Assembly (NCBI GenBank): GCA_951640165.1
Contig: OX621247.1
Span: forward strand, 25,022,001 to 25,086,000
Origin: Pseudoips prasinana
Taxonomy: Eukaryota > Arthropoda > Insecta > Lepidoptera > Nolidae
Length of the DNA stretch: 64,000 bases
Direction: 5' to 3'
In this document: positions 43,101-48,662 of the stretch, in pieces
Layout: each line of letters begins with the position of its first letter
Numbering within the stretch: the stretch's first letter is position 1
Program-made: the position numbers and the translations under genes
Notes under the pieces: model-generated
Told to the model about the DNA's origin: nothing
Seen by the model: the letters and a program-made list of their open reading frames with translations, nothing else
Database searches by the model: none

Positions 43101-43760
43101 CTTTCTTAGGTATGGCCATATACCAACTTCCAAACTCTGGTCTGCTTCAGGAGTCAGAGAATTAGGACTAATATTTTATGGCCCCACTAGTGTATTGTGA
43201 ACCTCATTATTTGCAGAGGGGTTAGTAGAACATTATAGCAAATAATACTTTATTGCATCAACACAATTTTTTATGCCAATCAATCCTGTAAGTTAATTTG
43301 AAGGAGCAAAAGAACCAGATAACAGAAAATATAAATGTTGTCATATATCCAGTACTAGCTGTGCCCTGCGGTTTTACCTGCTTTGAAGTTTATAAGTTAT
43401 AGCCTATGTGTTAATCTAGGGTGTCAGCTAACTCCATACCAAATTTTACTAAAATCGCTCCAGCCGTTTAGACGTAAAGAAGTAACAAACATACACACTC
43501 ACAAACTTTCGCCTTTATAATATTAGTGTGATAAGAAGATGGAGAAAGCTTTGATTCCAGGCAGCTGCGTAAGTTTGCCTCGTCAGAAAACCGATAAATA
43601 GCTATGTATTCGTATCAAAAATCTTACGGAAATCCTAAATATGTTTTGTTACCTGTATGCCGGTGGAGTATACAAATAATCTTCTGTTTTTCTCAGTGTA
43701 ATGCAATAGCTCCATTGGATCGTCATATTTTATTAAACAACCCCTACAGAAGCCTTCCAT
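25421..43760 (-). CDS. ZAD-C2H2 zinc-finger protein, 10 coding exons
   Basis: Minus-strand exons in order: 43653-43760, 42484-42677, 39373-39434, 38747-38933, 35750-36285, 34728-35290, 30552-30683, 29386-29537, 26811-26908, 25421-25701. Every intron is GT/AG and every phase fits, giving 2313 nt and 770 aa. Residues 4-75 are a ZAD with zinc ligands C5, C8, C48 and C51. Residues about 95-480 are acidic, Asn/Ser/Glu-rich and probably disordered. Seven fingers follow: two in exon 6, one in exon 7, two in exon 8 (the second finished in exon 9), one in exon 9 and a C2HC finger in exon 10. ZAD proteins are a large insect family of nuclear DNA-binding factors that dimerise through the ZAD. I cannot name an orthologue. 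The introns hold many mobile elements and a tRNA gene. Confidence 0.9.
26085..26240 (-). repeat. Dispersed repeat, minus copy of the 63165 family
   Basis: The complement of the family string (TCCACCACTGCAACTCCTGT, CAACAGTGGCACACAAAG, GAGCGGTGATGCTCAGGCAT, GTCCCGGGGAATCGCTTT) is present. It is in intron 9 of the zinc-finger gene. Confidence 0.7.
26643..26798. mobile_element. Harbinger-like hairpin MITE with TTA target duplication
   Basis: A GC-rich 156 bp element whose first 54 bp (GGCGTCCCCCACATTTGGCG onward) are a perfect inverted copy of its last 54 bp, with a loop of about 48 bp. It is flanked by TTA on both sides (26640-26642 and 26799-26801), the target duplication expected for PIF/Harbinger elements. 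Perfect arms indicate a young insertion. It lies 8 bp inside intron 9 from the splice donor of the zinc-finger gene. Confidence 0.85.
26811..26908 (-). CDS. Zinc-finger gene exon 9: finger 6
   Basis: This 98 nt exon encodes IHTGETPYPCKFCPRIYARR and then TDVLRHIRSVHLG. It contains a canonical TGE(T)P linker and a finger. It lies between TTTTCAG and GTATGT and is the only exon that reconciles phase 2 of exon 8 with phase 1 of exon 10. A 156 bp MITE begins 8 bp into the following intron. Confidence 0.9.
26944..27132 (-). mobile_element. tRNA-derived SINE, head truncated
   Basis: Minus copy of the 7013 family with TCACGGTCATCTGATCCCAA, AACTAAGCAGAGCTTG, CAGGACAAACAGACATG and GGGCGGGAATCGAACCCAC. 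It is cut off just after the B-box. It is in intron 8. Confidence 0.75.
27160..27412 (-). mobile_element. tRNA-derived SINE with complete head
   Basis: On the minus strand the head TGACGGTCACGTAGCATAGT / TGGTAGTGCTCC has a good A-box, and GGGTTCGAATCCCGG is a full B-box. The body shares TTGTACTATGG and TATATAGATAGATAA with the 7013 SINE but the head derives from a different tRNA, so this is a sister family. A T18 run at 27146-27163 (an A-run on the minus strand) ends it. It is in intron 8. Confidence 0.75.
27470..28572 (+). mobile_element. Internally deleted DDE transposon with long TIRs
   Basis: The left end GAGTTCCTGCAGTTTACTTA / CTCGATCACACGTA recurs as its exact complement at the right end (28538-28572). 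An inner block ACAAACTTATCTGGCCCG also recurs inverted at about 28436-28453. A secondary hairpin (GTACAGTTTCTCCCATACAT... / its complement) of about 100 bp sits inside the right arm. The interior carries only the start and end of a transposase gene. It lies in intron 8 of the zinc-finger gene on the opposite strand. The target duplication is unclear. Confidence 0.8.
27654..28300 (+). pseudogene. Transposase remnant: N-terminal HTH and C-terminal tail joined by deletion
   Basis: The ATG at 27654 opens MPKALKSDARNVILQVLNYM followed by KEEKRLQAPIIPF...YERVAAATG. A 111 bp GT/AG intron (27787-27897) then leads to VRERFVRKLVKEKD and a stop. This is the N-terminal helix-turn-helix of an insect DDE (Tc1/mariner-like) transposase family. 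At 28000-28300 the family's C-terminus appears in two frames: ITANEW.KHCNHVKK, then DELFIIQLGSDKESESSVSD. The catalytic core with its D-D-E residues is gone, so the protein is non-functional. Confidence 0.75.
28690..28832 (+). repeat. Dispersed repeat ending CGCATTTATAATATTAGTAG
   Basis: Contains ATTATAGCCTATATGTCAATC, TTTTCATCAAACTCCGTTCG, GTAACAAACATGTATACACC and TTCGCATTTATAATATTAG, the same order as in 43354-43530 and 61304-61485. It is in intron 8. Confidence 0.6.
29386..29537 (-). CDS. Zinc-finger gene exon 8: finger 4 and most of finger 5
   Basis: Encodes YLCNICGATSTSSSNHRLH and then VICKVCGKGFYRTTDLEVHT. Finger 4 has an unusual run TSTSSSN where the conserved aromatic residue normally sits, so its fold or contacts may differ. 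The last histidine of finger 5 comes from exon 9 (phase 2 split). Confidence 0.9.
29540..30551. other. Intron 7 of the zinc-finger gene
   Basis: Mostly AT-rich. 30285-30490 carries a degraded repeat with ACAGCTAAAAGAAGTCCAATG, GGGATATGCCATAACC, AAGAAAGCTGCTGCCCGTCC and TTGGGATGGGGTGATGATAT, related in parts to 3177-3780. No other gene was seen. Confidence 0.5.
30552..30683 (-). CDS. Zinc-finger gene exon 7: finger 3
   Basis: The 44 codons encode NYNVEKSKGISYNCDKCGLN and then FKSQKYMQLHKRVH, one C2H2 finger with H-x3-H. It lies between TTTTAG and GTTTGT, phase 0 at both ends. Confidence 0.9.
30684..31690. other. Intron 6 (proximal part) of the zinc-finger gene
   Basis: AT-rich. A short inverted pair is seen at about 30835-30855 / 30950-30970 (GTGGACACGGGTCTCAAT and its complement ATTGAGACCCGTGTCCAC), spaced by 95 bp, which may mark a small element. 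Nothing else was recognised before the tRNA. Confidence 0.5.
31701..31772 (-). tRNA. tRNA-Glu (anticodon CTC)
   Basis: The 72 nt minus-strand sequence folds as a full cloverleaf. The acceptor stem TCCGATA/TATCGGA is perfect with discriminator A, the D-arm A-box is TGGTCTAGTGG, and the anticodon stem CCTGG/CCAGG encloses the loop CTCTCAC with anticodon CTC. The T-arm TCGGG-TTCGATT-CCCGG has one G-T pair. It closely resembles insect tRNA-Glu. A T5 Pol III terminator follows on the minus strand (31694-31690). Unlike the SINE heads nearby, all stems pair and no SINE body follows. It lies in intron 6 of the zinc-finger gene, on the same strand. Confidence 0.93.
31853..32400. mobile_element. Large palindrome: two head-to-head SINE arms around a MITE
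   Basis: Left arm 31905-32004 and right arm 32233-32345 are inverted copies of one another (AACTGATATA, ACATATTACTTCTTTTCTTT, TGTAAATACATAGGTACTTA, GACATGTTCATGCATAAATA). They are the body of the 7013-type SINE in opposite orientations. Between them sits a MITE of the CTGGGGCTCTACCGG family (32005-32232), itself an inverted repeat. The combined palindrome therefore has arms of about 200 bp. The left SINE continues outward to its conserved end at 31855. It is in intron 6 of the zinc-finger gene. Confidence 0.8.
32005..32232. mobile_element. MITE, CTGGGGCTCTACCGG family, copy 2
   Basis: Full copy with both ends (CTGGGGCTCTACCGGCTAAG and its complement), CGGCGACTTAGCC and the core CACATGTGACGTCATTACTG. 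It is diverged from the copy at 15286 in the middle and has lost part of the right inner arm. Confidence 0.85.
32813..32890 (+). mobile_element. tRNA-like SINE head
   Basis: TTTGTCTAGTGGTTAGTGAA resembles an A-box region and GGTCGTAGATTTGATCCCCA a degenerate B-box. The stems do not pair well, so this is a SINE remnant and not a tRNA gene. It is in intron 6. Confidence 0.55.
32945..33145 (+). repeat. Dispersed repeat (GGGCAGTGGTTACCCTGGTG), copy 2
   Basis: Same motif order as the copy at 22828, with a deletion in the GTAGGCCTCTGACATG part. It ends CGATCGCTTACGGACCGGTG. Confidence 0.75.
33268..33352 (+). mobile_element. 3' end of a LINE ORF, second copy
   Basis: Reads VQRSCQIEIRCLCLP in one frame and CKDRVK-NPLSLPT in the family frame. 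Nucleotides GTGTGCAAAGATCGTG..AAAT and GGAAACAGGCGTGAGTCTATGTATG match 2625-2715. Confidence 0.6.
33365..34714 (+). mobile_element. 5'-truncated CR1/L2-type LINE
   Basis: It starts within the RT domain at PQGGVLSPLLYAIFI (motif 4/B region). It resumes at DLQIYYQAPIERLPEAINTL, then KWSCAHGLKVNPQKTQVILI, NLGVLFDNCLTWN and the C-terminal LRSSENLKLKMPAHST / TTFLDKSFSVQSV. Part of the active-site Y-A-D-D region is replaced by an inverted copy of the adjacent sequence (33448-33473 against 33492-33517). The frame breaks again at 34250. The 3' UTR ends GGTGTACAATAAAGAGTTTA followed by (ATA)n. A relative lies at 54869-55431. It is in intron 6 of the zinc-finger gene, opposite strand. Confidence 0.85.
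33561..34256 (+). pseudogene. RT C-terminal ORF of the CR1/L2-type LINE
   Basis: A 231-codon open stretch covers the thumb and C-terminal region of a LINE reverse transcriptase (LKVNPQKTQVILIGSSR, LLPILDYANVSYLDLT). It lacks the catalytic palm core and ends in a frameshift before the natural terminus. Confidence 0.85.
34728..35290 (-). CDS. Zinc-finger gene exon 6: linker and fingers 1-2
   Basis: After an acidic N-terminal part come two C2H2 fingers. The first is CSCNLCKKTFKNAKAL..H with an H-x4-H end; the second is QTCNICGKSFEFRSGFSRH with H-x3-H. The donor GTAAGT follows K of RHMKSHK exactly. Sequence at the 5' end of the open frame beyond 35290 is intron. Confidence 0.92.
35750..36285 (-). 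CDS. Zinc-finger gene exon 5: low-complexity acidic linker
   Basis: This 536 nt exon encodes SFSPFSTPRSVNNEGYTPKR, then an Asn-, Asp-, Glu- and Ile-rich stretch ending SLDSLLVSSP. No known domain was found. It probably forms a disordered spacer between the ZAD and the fingers. Acceptor TTTACAG, donor CCAG|GTATGG. Confidence 0.87.
36535..36665 (+). mobile_element. CR1-like LINE C-terminal fragment
   Basis: The plus frame reads YNKHPNNI.ELCAYKFNRTI, then KAKLAYFKISDYL. It matches the end of the ORF seen on the minus strand at about 50830-50930 (RFYNKLPNDIRELFTNKFYR). Only some 130 bp remain. It is in intron 4 of the zinc-finger gene. Confidence 0.6.
36985..37345 (-). mobile_element. Full-length tRNA-derived SINE
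   Basis: On the minus strand the head CTGCCTCCTTGGTCTGTCGG has an A-box and GGGTTCTAATCCCGG a B-box. Next comes a T-rich to A-rich junction, then CTCAGCATCAGCCCGAAGTC, GCACGTAAAGCCGTCGGTC, GACCTCTTTCCGGTCGTG, and an end near GTGGCCGAAATTCGGCTAGG. It serves as the reference for fragments at 15770, 17870, 37515 and 38395. It is in intron 4. Confidence 0.75.
38040..38370. repeat. Dispersed GC-richer repeat, copy 2 of 2
   Basis: Partner of 11320-11670. The motifs AACAGTGCCAAGTGTTCG, GTGTACGTCAGGAC, CTAGTCGCCGGGACTCTGAG, TCGACGCCAATAAG and CATTTCCAATCCCCTGACC occur in the same order and spacing. The copies are diverged. Confidence 0.6.
38395..38705 (-). mobile_element. Diverged SINE of the 36985 family
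   Basis: Has GCACTTTAATG..., the body end GGGCTGGTATTGAGAAATTC, then the head complement GATTTGAACCCAGGACCTCC and CACGCTACCGCTAGACCAAAG. It ends 41 bp before exon 4 of the zinc-finger gene, inside intron 4. Confidence 0.65.
38747..38933 (-). CDS. Zinc-finger gene exon 4: acidic linker
   Basis: Encodes ESTCTSIRNFMTDILEGEEV, then EEEADVLDDSLDSHW and DTDFRLDFR, strongly acidic. The acceptor is TTTCCAG and the donor is TTCAG|GTCAGT. It is in phase with exons 3 and 5. Confidence 0.85.
39373..39434 (-). CDS. Zinc-finger gene exon 3 (62 nt linker exon)
   Basis: A small exon encoding LPLISGSSTPANQKCRDDDN between TTTCAG and GTAATG. It is supported by phase agreement with both neighbours (2 in, 1 out). 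The alternative frames hit stops or break the phase. Confidence 0.8.
39824..40271. mobile_element. Foldback/MITE element with arms of about 160 bp
   Basis: The left arm runs TTCATTTCATGTCACA...GACTACACATAAAT, TTTCCCAGA, GATCTCAATTTTAGGTAAAT, CTGCTCATAACACTTATCAT, AATCATTAAAC, (CA)n, CACCTCACAATT. The right arm (40092-40271) is its complement in the same order, with an expanded (GT)n at 40099-40136. Between the arms is about 90 bp of AT-rich DNA. A related partial arm occurs at 39640-39680. It is in intron 2 of the zinc-finger gene. Confidence 0.85.
40099..40136. repeat. (GT)n microsatellite
   Basis: About 19 GT units within the right arm of the foldback element. The left arm carries only about 6 CA units, so the tract expanded after the element formed. 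Confidence 0.9.
40381..42377 (+). mobile_element. 2.0 kb TIR transposon with degenerate transposase
   Basis: The ends CGAGCCTTTTCAGGAAGAAC / ATCGTAAGCGCCA (40381) and the complement of CGAGCCTTTTCAGGAAGAAC / ATCATAACCGCCA (to 42377) form TIRs of about 34 bp with two mismatches. AT dinucleotide repeats flank both sides, so the target duplication is ambiguous (TA or longer). It encodes a transposase-like protein on the plus strand. It is inserted in intron 2 of the zinc-finger gene, between the ZAD and linker exons, on the opposite strand. Confidence 0.88.
40870..41943 (+). pseudogene. Transposase-like gene of an unassigned superfamily, frameshifted
   Basis: Pieces in three frames make up one protein: HLPKKDKCEEYERVKNLNKE, a middle part with SFDLEKVLTTP and FYYTRQLAYYN, then GGEKRGCNEICIVIFKYL, ISLYCDSCAGKNKN and GHTMMPVNSVHARIE. 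The C-terminal part reads APSEWQTLI, a frameshift near 41540, DWKAYAAAFLPNKI and a tail ending VLPETDEDDEQLKSL. I know this layout (FDLQ..L.TP, Y.DSC.GQNKN, GHT....DS.HA.IE) from many insect proteins annotated as uncharacterised. The D of LYCDS and the H/E of HARIE look like RNase H-fold catalytic positions. Here the usual D after GHT....is N, and there are at least two frame breaks, so the gene is dead. The superfamily name is unknown to me. Confidence 0.7.
42484..42677 (-). CDS. Zinc-finger gene exon 2: second half of the ZAD
   Basis: Begins after TTTCAG and encodes VKRNDTLTFQLCKDCFLNM followed by KQACKFKKQCRTSDKRFKN. L-C-x2-C is the second ZAD ligand pair, and the amphipathic helix with A..FK..C is characteristic of the domain. 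It ends ACA TTT CG|GTACTT in phase 2, and exon 3 completes an arginine codon. Confidence 0.9.
42685..43353. other. Intron 1 of the zinc-finger gene
   Basis: AT-rich. 42840-43015 looks like a LINE or SINE 3' tail (GTTATTTAGTTGTAAGCC, CAAATAAAAGGAAAAAAAA, A-rich end at 43000-43022). No gene was seen. Confidence 0.45.
43354..43530 (+). repeat. Dispersed repeat ACTAGCTGTGCCCTGCGGTT...TATTAGTGTGATA
   Basis: 177 bp, almost identical in order to 61304-61485: GCCC(T/C)GCGGTTTTACC, TTATAGCCTATG, CAGGGTGTCAGCTA, CCGTTTAGACGT, ACATACACACTCACAAACTT, TCGCCTTTATAATATTAGTG. It is a short, clearly bounded interspersed element. It is in intron 1 of the zinc-finger gene. Confidence 0.75.
43653..43760 (-). CDS. 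Zinc-finger gene exon 1: first half of the ZAD
   Basis: The start codon is at 43760-43758 (context AGAAAATGG). The 36 codons encode MEGFCRGCLIKYDD...TGIQ. C-R-G-C supplies the first ZAD zinc-ligand pair. The exon ends CAG|GTAACA in phase 0. The start fits the usual ZAD position, a few residues before the first cysteine. Confidence 0.9.
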
Positions 43761-44179
43761 TTTCTGTTAGTAACATAAAATTATTAGAAAAATGTTCATT
43801 AATGATAATAAAATTTAATTTTCTCCTATACAAACGTATACATTGACATCAAAGAGAATATAAAACTATTTTGACACTACTTCATCATATGTCATTATAA
43901 TGTTGCCAGGTCGGAAATGAAAATATAAGCTATTAATAAAAATCATGAGTTTCACAGATATCTAAAATAGGAGATAGGCCGTCCCACTAATATCCTATAA
44001 ATCATTGACACTTGGATTGGATGGAAACCTAAAAATGATCAAATTTGTATTACAGTAGAACTCATGTAAATCAAACTTCGTAAATCGTAAAACTAAATCG
44101 AACTTATGTAGACTCCAAAAAATGTTTAAAACTACCTAAGGCTTACCCAAACCTTGACGAATTGTAAGCAAATATTTGA

Positions 44180-44823
44180 ATTGACAACATTTCAAAACTG
44201 ACACCACCTTAAAACAAAAATACCATTTCTTTATTTTTGTATCCTGAGTTCAAATATATATTTCTTATATTTTTTTATTTCTGAGGAAAAAAATAAAAAC
44301 CAAAAAAGGTGTGATGACGTCACTTATACGGTGGACGAGGTAGTTTCCTTTGCCTAAGCATTCTAATGTTTTAAACGAAAACATTAATGTCAAACAAGAC
44401 ATATCAAATTGTCAATTGTCACTCACGGTTTTAAATTTCGAAACTTTCATGGTGAATTGATGAAACATAAGAAGGATAATAATTAATAACACTGGAAACG
44501 AATTTAATATTGACGATTTTAATTTAATTTGAAATTGAAAACATTAAACAAACGTAAGCAAGTTTAGGTGCCAATGAGTTTGACAAGACAGTGATTTATT
44601 TTTGATAGGTTACATTAAAGCAAAGATCGATGGCTATTCCACCGTATGTATGACGTCATTTGCCGCTTATGTCTTTTTAGAATACATCGAATTTCAGAGT
44701 TGAAATTATGAATGAAAAGTTCATAATTTCCCCAAAAGGAGAAATATGGGTGCCCTAGTTTTGGTTTTACTTTTAAATAACGCAATAATACATGCCAGTT
44801 AAAAATATGAAATGTTGTCAATT
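44180..44823. mobile_element. Probable inverted-repeat element upstream of the zinc-finger gene
   Basis: TTGACAACATTTCA at 44181 recurs inverted at 44808-44821. ATGACGTCACTTATACGGTGGA at 44314 has a diverged inverted match at 44632-44658 (TCCACCGTATGTATGACGTCAT). Spacing within the two arms is similar (about 133 and 155 bp), suggesting a diverged 640 bp MITE. Each arm holds a perfect CRE-like TGACGTCA. Its position about 420 bp 5' of the zinc-finger gene start could matter for transcription, which is an inference. Confidence 0.4.
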
Positions 44824-44879
44824 GTCAATTTTATTCTAATTTCGAGTAAGAGAGGTAAATTTAATAAATCTTATTTATT

Positions 44880-45095
44880 GTAGTTATACTTCTTTTGGCG
44901 CGATGGAGAAAAATGATGAGAGTGAATTTTTACGATGCGCGCGCACACCGACACCAAAAAATTTAACAGCATGAAGTTAGTTCTAGGTGGTATGAGAGTG
45001 AATTTTTACGATGCGCGCGCATCGTAAAAATAACAGCATGAAGTTAGTTCTAGGTGGTATGAAAATTGATAACTATGTTCAAGTTGTATATACAC
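44880..45095. mobile_element. MITE with GCGCGC palindrome, copy 1
   Basis: Starts AGTTATACTTCTTTTGGCGC, contains a duplicated module (GAGAGTGAATTTTTACGATG ... AACAGCATGAAGTTAGTTCT / AGGTGGTATGA) twice, and a perfect 30 bp palindrome at 45002-45031 centred on GCGCGCGC. It is the inverse of the copy at 48663-48913. It lacks the last 15 bp of the right end. Confidence 0.75.
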
Positions 45096-46177
45096 ACAAG
45101 TTTTTTTTATACTCTCTCTTAAAGTTATATACCAAAAATCCATATAATTTTAAAACATTCGTAAAATACAAACTATTTTAATGTCAGTTGCACCTGCATG
45201 CAAACACTACACAATCGTTTTTATTTTATTTTTCTTTTTATACCTTTTGCATTGTAGGTTTATATAAGCATTACAAATTATGAATTTGATTATACTCAGA
45301 ATACAACATATTATTATCGTCCCCGTAGTTGGAAAACTAAATAACTCCGATTTTGGCGATTTTGACTTTTCCCTATTTTCAAAACACCTAAAACATGCCG
45401 CATATTTGAGCCTTACAGGCATTTTCGTATCTTATTCCGTTCCTAAAAAATAGTCATAGGTATTTGTCGGAAAGATGGAAAAATAAATATCTTCATACAA
45501 ACACATTTTTTTTAAAGGAAAAATAAATAACTCAGTAGATAAATCAATAACTGTGGTCAATGATAAGTTAAATGTCAAATAACTTAAATAACTTGAGTTG
45601 TTGAATTTTTCCGCAACTTAAAAATTCTTTTACAAAAGTAACTTAGTTCTAGGAAAACTAAATAACTCTATTTATTTAATTCTGCTATTCAGAATTCTGA
45701 TATAACGTATCTGATTTATAAATATTTGATGTTATTTATTTCTTCTACAACTAGATAAAGATGAATGAGGGTGACCAACACATGCAATATTGCACTAAAA
45801 GCTACTTAACAATAAAGATTAAATTACGTACATTAGATTAGTCTTTATTTCACGTAAATCAATGCAGTATTACGGAAGTTACGACTGTGAGAAGTTTTGA
45901 AAGAGAAAATAAGGAAATAGAAACGCAAATGGGCCTCGGTGAACCCGATGGTAAAACCAAAAATGAGATAGACTTTATCTCGTCGACGTGACGACAGATG
46001 TTCAATGCGGATAAAACCGGCAGCGATCACAGACTGGTGAGAGGCTCATTGAACCTTAATGTCGAGTTCCAGAGGTCCCAACTGATGAAGTCTACGCTCC
46101 GATCTTTACCTATCCACGTCCAAAAGCTCGAACCATTTCAGTGCTAACTGCAAAACCGTTTCGAATGCCTAGCACTA

Positions 46178-46352
46178 GGTAATCTAATCCCTGTGTCGCG
46201 GGGTACTTTACAAACATATAATAGACGGACACAAATTACATCCAGACTCAGAACACCTATTTATGGGTCACACAAATAGCTGTCCGGCGCGGGATTCAAA
46301 TCCGCGACACGAAGCGGCGAGCCGACTGTCTCAGTCACCACGCCACACATGC
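46178..46352 (-). mobile_element. tRNA-derived SINE nested in the RTE LINE
   Basis: Minus copy of the 7640 family (CTGTGTCGCGGGGTACTTTA, AATAGACGGACACAAATTAC, GTCACACAAATAGCTGTCCG, then the head complement GCGGCGAGCCGACTGTCTCA, GTGGCGTGG). It interrupts the LINE between the endonuclease and the connector. Confidence 0.8.
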
Positions 46353-47276
46353 ATTCAAGTGGACTCATACTACGACAAGCTTATAGAAGCTGTCCATACG
46401 GCTGGGTCTTAAGTCTTCAAGGTCCACCGTACAAACAGAAGATAAGATAAGATAAATTTATTTGCTTATATATAACTAAAAAGATCTCTGACTTTACCAT
46501 GCAACTTATGGAAGAAAGACGGATAATGGTTCTGAAATCCTCAGATGATGCTACCAGATACCGGCGACTCAACAGACAGATCTTAAAGTCTTTGACTCGC
46601 GACACGCGTCAATTTAATACAATTAGTATTATAGAGACCATCGAGCGGAACAATCCCAGAGCACGACTAACCCGTCATTACACCGAAAACTTCCTGGAAG
46701 TCAGCCTGTACGAGATTAGAATGGCTCTTAGACAACTTAAGAACAACAAGGCGCTTGGTGATGATGTAGTTACAGCAGAGCTTCTGAAGGTGGGTGGTGC
46801 ACCAATCCTACGGACCCAAGAGAACTTATTTAACTCCGTCATACTAGATTGTCAATTGCCACAAGCATGGCGCAGAAGTGTGCTGGTGCTCTTCTTTAAA
46901 AAGGGCGACAAAACCCTATTTAAGAATTATAGACCGACACTGCTGAGCCATGTTTATAAGTTGCTTTCGAGGGTCATTACGAATCGTCTCGCACGCAAGT
47001 TTGATGACTTCCAGCCTCCCAAACAAACTGGTTTCCGAAAAGGCTTTAGCACCATAGAACACATACATACGAAAACTATAACAAGCCACTGTGTTTAGCG
47101 TATGTGGACTATGAGAAAGCCTTTGATTCTATCGAACCTGGGCCGTGCTCAGGTCTCTCAAAAGGTGCCAAATCGACTACCGGTATATCGAGGTGTTAAA
47201 GTGTTTGAATGAAAACGCCACTATGTCAGTGCGACACCAGGACTAGAATTCGAAACCTATTCACTTACAGCGAGAC

Positions 47277-47620
47277 GTGAGACAGGGCGATGTTATATCT
47301 CCGAAACTGTTCACCACTGCATTGGGATATGTCTTCAATTTTCTGGATAGGAAAGGCTTTAGCAATGTCAATGGCGAGTACATCACTCACCATCGATTTG
47401 CCGACGATATAGCAGTCATGGCTGAGACCATGGAAGATCTCGGTACAATGCCCGATGAACTCAGCAGAGTTTCTCAACAAGTGGGTCTGAATATGGATAA
47501 GACGAAAATCATGTCTAACGTCCATGTTGCACCCACTCAATTGAAGGTTGGAGACTCCGCACTCGAGGTTGTAGAGAACTATATATACCTAGGACAGACC
47601 ATCCAACTAGGTACAACTTC
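47277..47620 (+). pseudogene. RT active-site fragment of the RTE LINE
   Basis: An open stretch reading VISPKLFTTALGYVFNFLDR, then YITHHRFADDIAVMAETMED and QQVGLNMDKTKIMSN. The F-A-D-D catalytic box is intact. Upstream (46499-47098) the palm and fingers are in another frame, broken by a stop after TKTITSHCV. Confidence 0.88.
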
Positions 47621-47623
47621 AAT

Positions 47624-47990
47624 CATCATATCAGCCGAAAGACGTCCACTGCTGGACAAAGGCCTCCCCCAAAGATCTCCACAATTGCCGGTCTTGCGCT
47701 ATCCGCATCCAGCGATTTCCAGCGACCCGCACAAGATCATCGGTCCATCTTGTAGGAGGCCTGCCCACGCCGCGTCTTCCGGTTCGTGGTCGCCGCTTGA
47801 GAACCTTTCTGCCCCAGCGGCCGTCGGCTCTACGAGCTATGCGCCCTGCCCACTGCCACTTCAGCTTGGCAATTCTTACGGCTATGTCGGTTACTTTGGT
47901 TCGCCTGCGGATCTCAACATTTCTGATTCGATCTCGCAGGGAAACTCCAAGCATAGCCCTTTCCATTGCTCTTTGGGTGACCTTACTTAC
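47624..47990 (-). mobile_element. RTE 3' fragment inserted into the RTE LINE, with 10 bp TSD
   Basis: A 367 bp minus-strand RTE 3' end (ITQRAMERAMLGVSLRDRIR, TKVTDIAVRIAKLKWQWAG, VLKRRPRTGRRGVGRPPTRW, WMRIAQDRQLWRSLGEAFVQQ). It is flanked by the perfect duplication CAACTTCAAT at 47614-47623 and 47991-48000. Its frame is open to the stop, so it is younger than its LINE host. Confidence 0.92.
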
Positions 47991-48662
47991 CAACTTCAAT
48001 AAGGACGTCAATTGTAGAATCAAACTCGGCTGGGCAGCGTTCGGGCGGCTACGTTACATTTTTTCTTCCAAAATACCGCAGTGTCGCAAGTCTTCGACCA
48101 GTGTGTGTAGCCAGTGATGACTTACGGAACAGAGACGTGGTCGCTCACTATGGGCCTCATTAGAAGGCTCAAGATCACCCAAAGAGCAATGGAGAGGGCT
48201 ATGCTCCGAGTTTCCCTGTGGGATCGAATCAGAAGTGTCGATCTCCGCAGGAAAACCAAAGTCACCGACATAACCCGAAGAATTGCAAAACTGAAGTGGC
48301 AGTGGGCGGGGCACATAGTTCGTAGAACCGACGAACGTTGGGGTTCTCAAGCGGCGACCACGAACCGGAAGAGGAGAGAGCGTGGGCAGGCCCCCTACAA
48401 GATGGGCCGATGATCTTATGCGGGTCGCTGGAAGCCGCTAGGTTCGAATAGCGCAAGACCGGCAATTGTGGAGATCGGCTGATATGATGATGATGTGTAT
48501 TTTTTAAATTAGTGGCAAGATAAGTAGATAACAATACACTTTTTCTAAACTTTTCTATTTATTCCTGAATATAACTTTATTAATATCATAATACAGCGTT
48601 TATTTCATATGAGACCAACAAAAGTTAAAAAAAAACTTGCGTGTACCAATGTATACGCGTTA

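Larger units (their letters stand above)
45850..48490 (+). mobile_element. RTE-clade LINE, nearly complete but broken
   Basis: The plus strand reads through the end of the endonuclease (DGKTKNEIDFISS, KTGSDHRLVRGSLNLN, LMKSTLRS) and the connector (YYDKLIEAVHTAG, LMEERRIMVLKSSDDATRYR). Next is the RT fingers/palm (ALRQLKNNKALGDDVVTAEL, WRRSVLVLFFKKGD, NYRPTLLSHVYKLLSRVITN, KQTGFRKGFSTIEH), then the active-site region (HRFADDIAVMAE) and the thumb (NMDKTKIM...YIYLGQTIQ). After the nested insertion it resumes at NFNKDVNCRIKLGWAAFG, with MTYGTETWSLTM and the family C-terminus to about 48490. Several stops and frameshifts and two insertions make it inactive. Confidence 0.9.

Noticed and set aside
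46499..47098. A 199-codon ORF as an independent reverse-transcriptase gene
   Set aside because: It is continuous with endonuclease and thumb pieces on both sides and is one segment of a broken RTE LINE.
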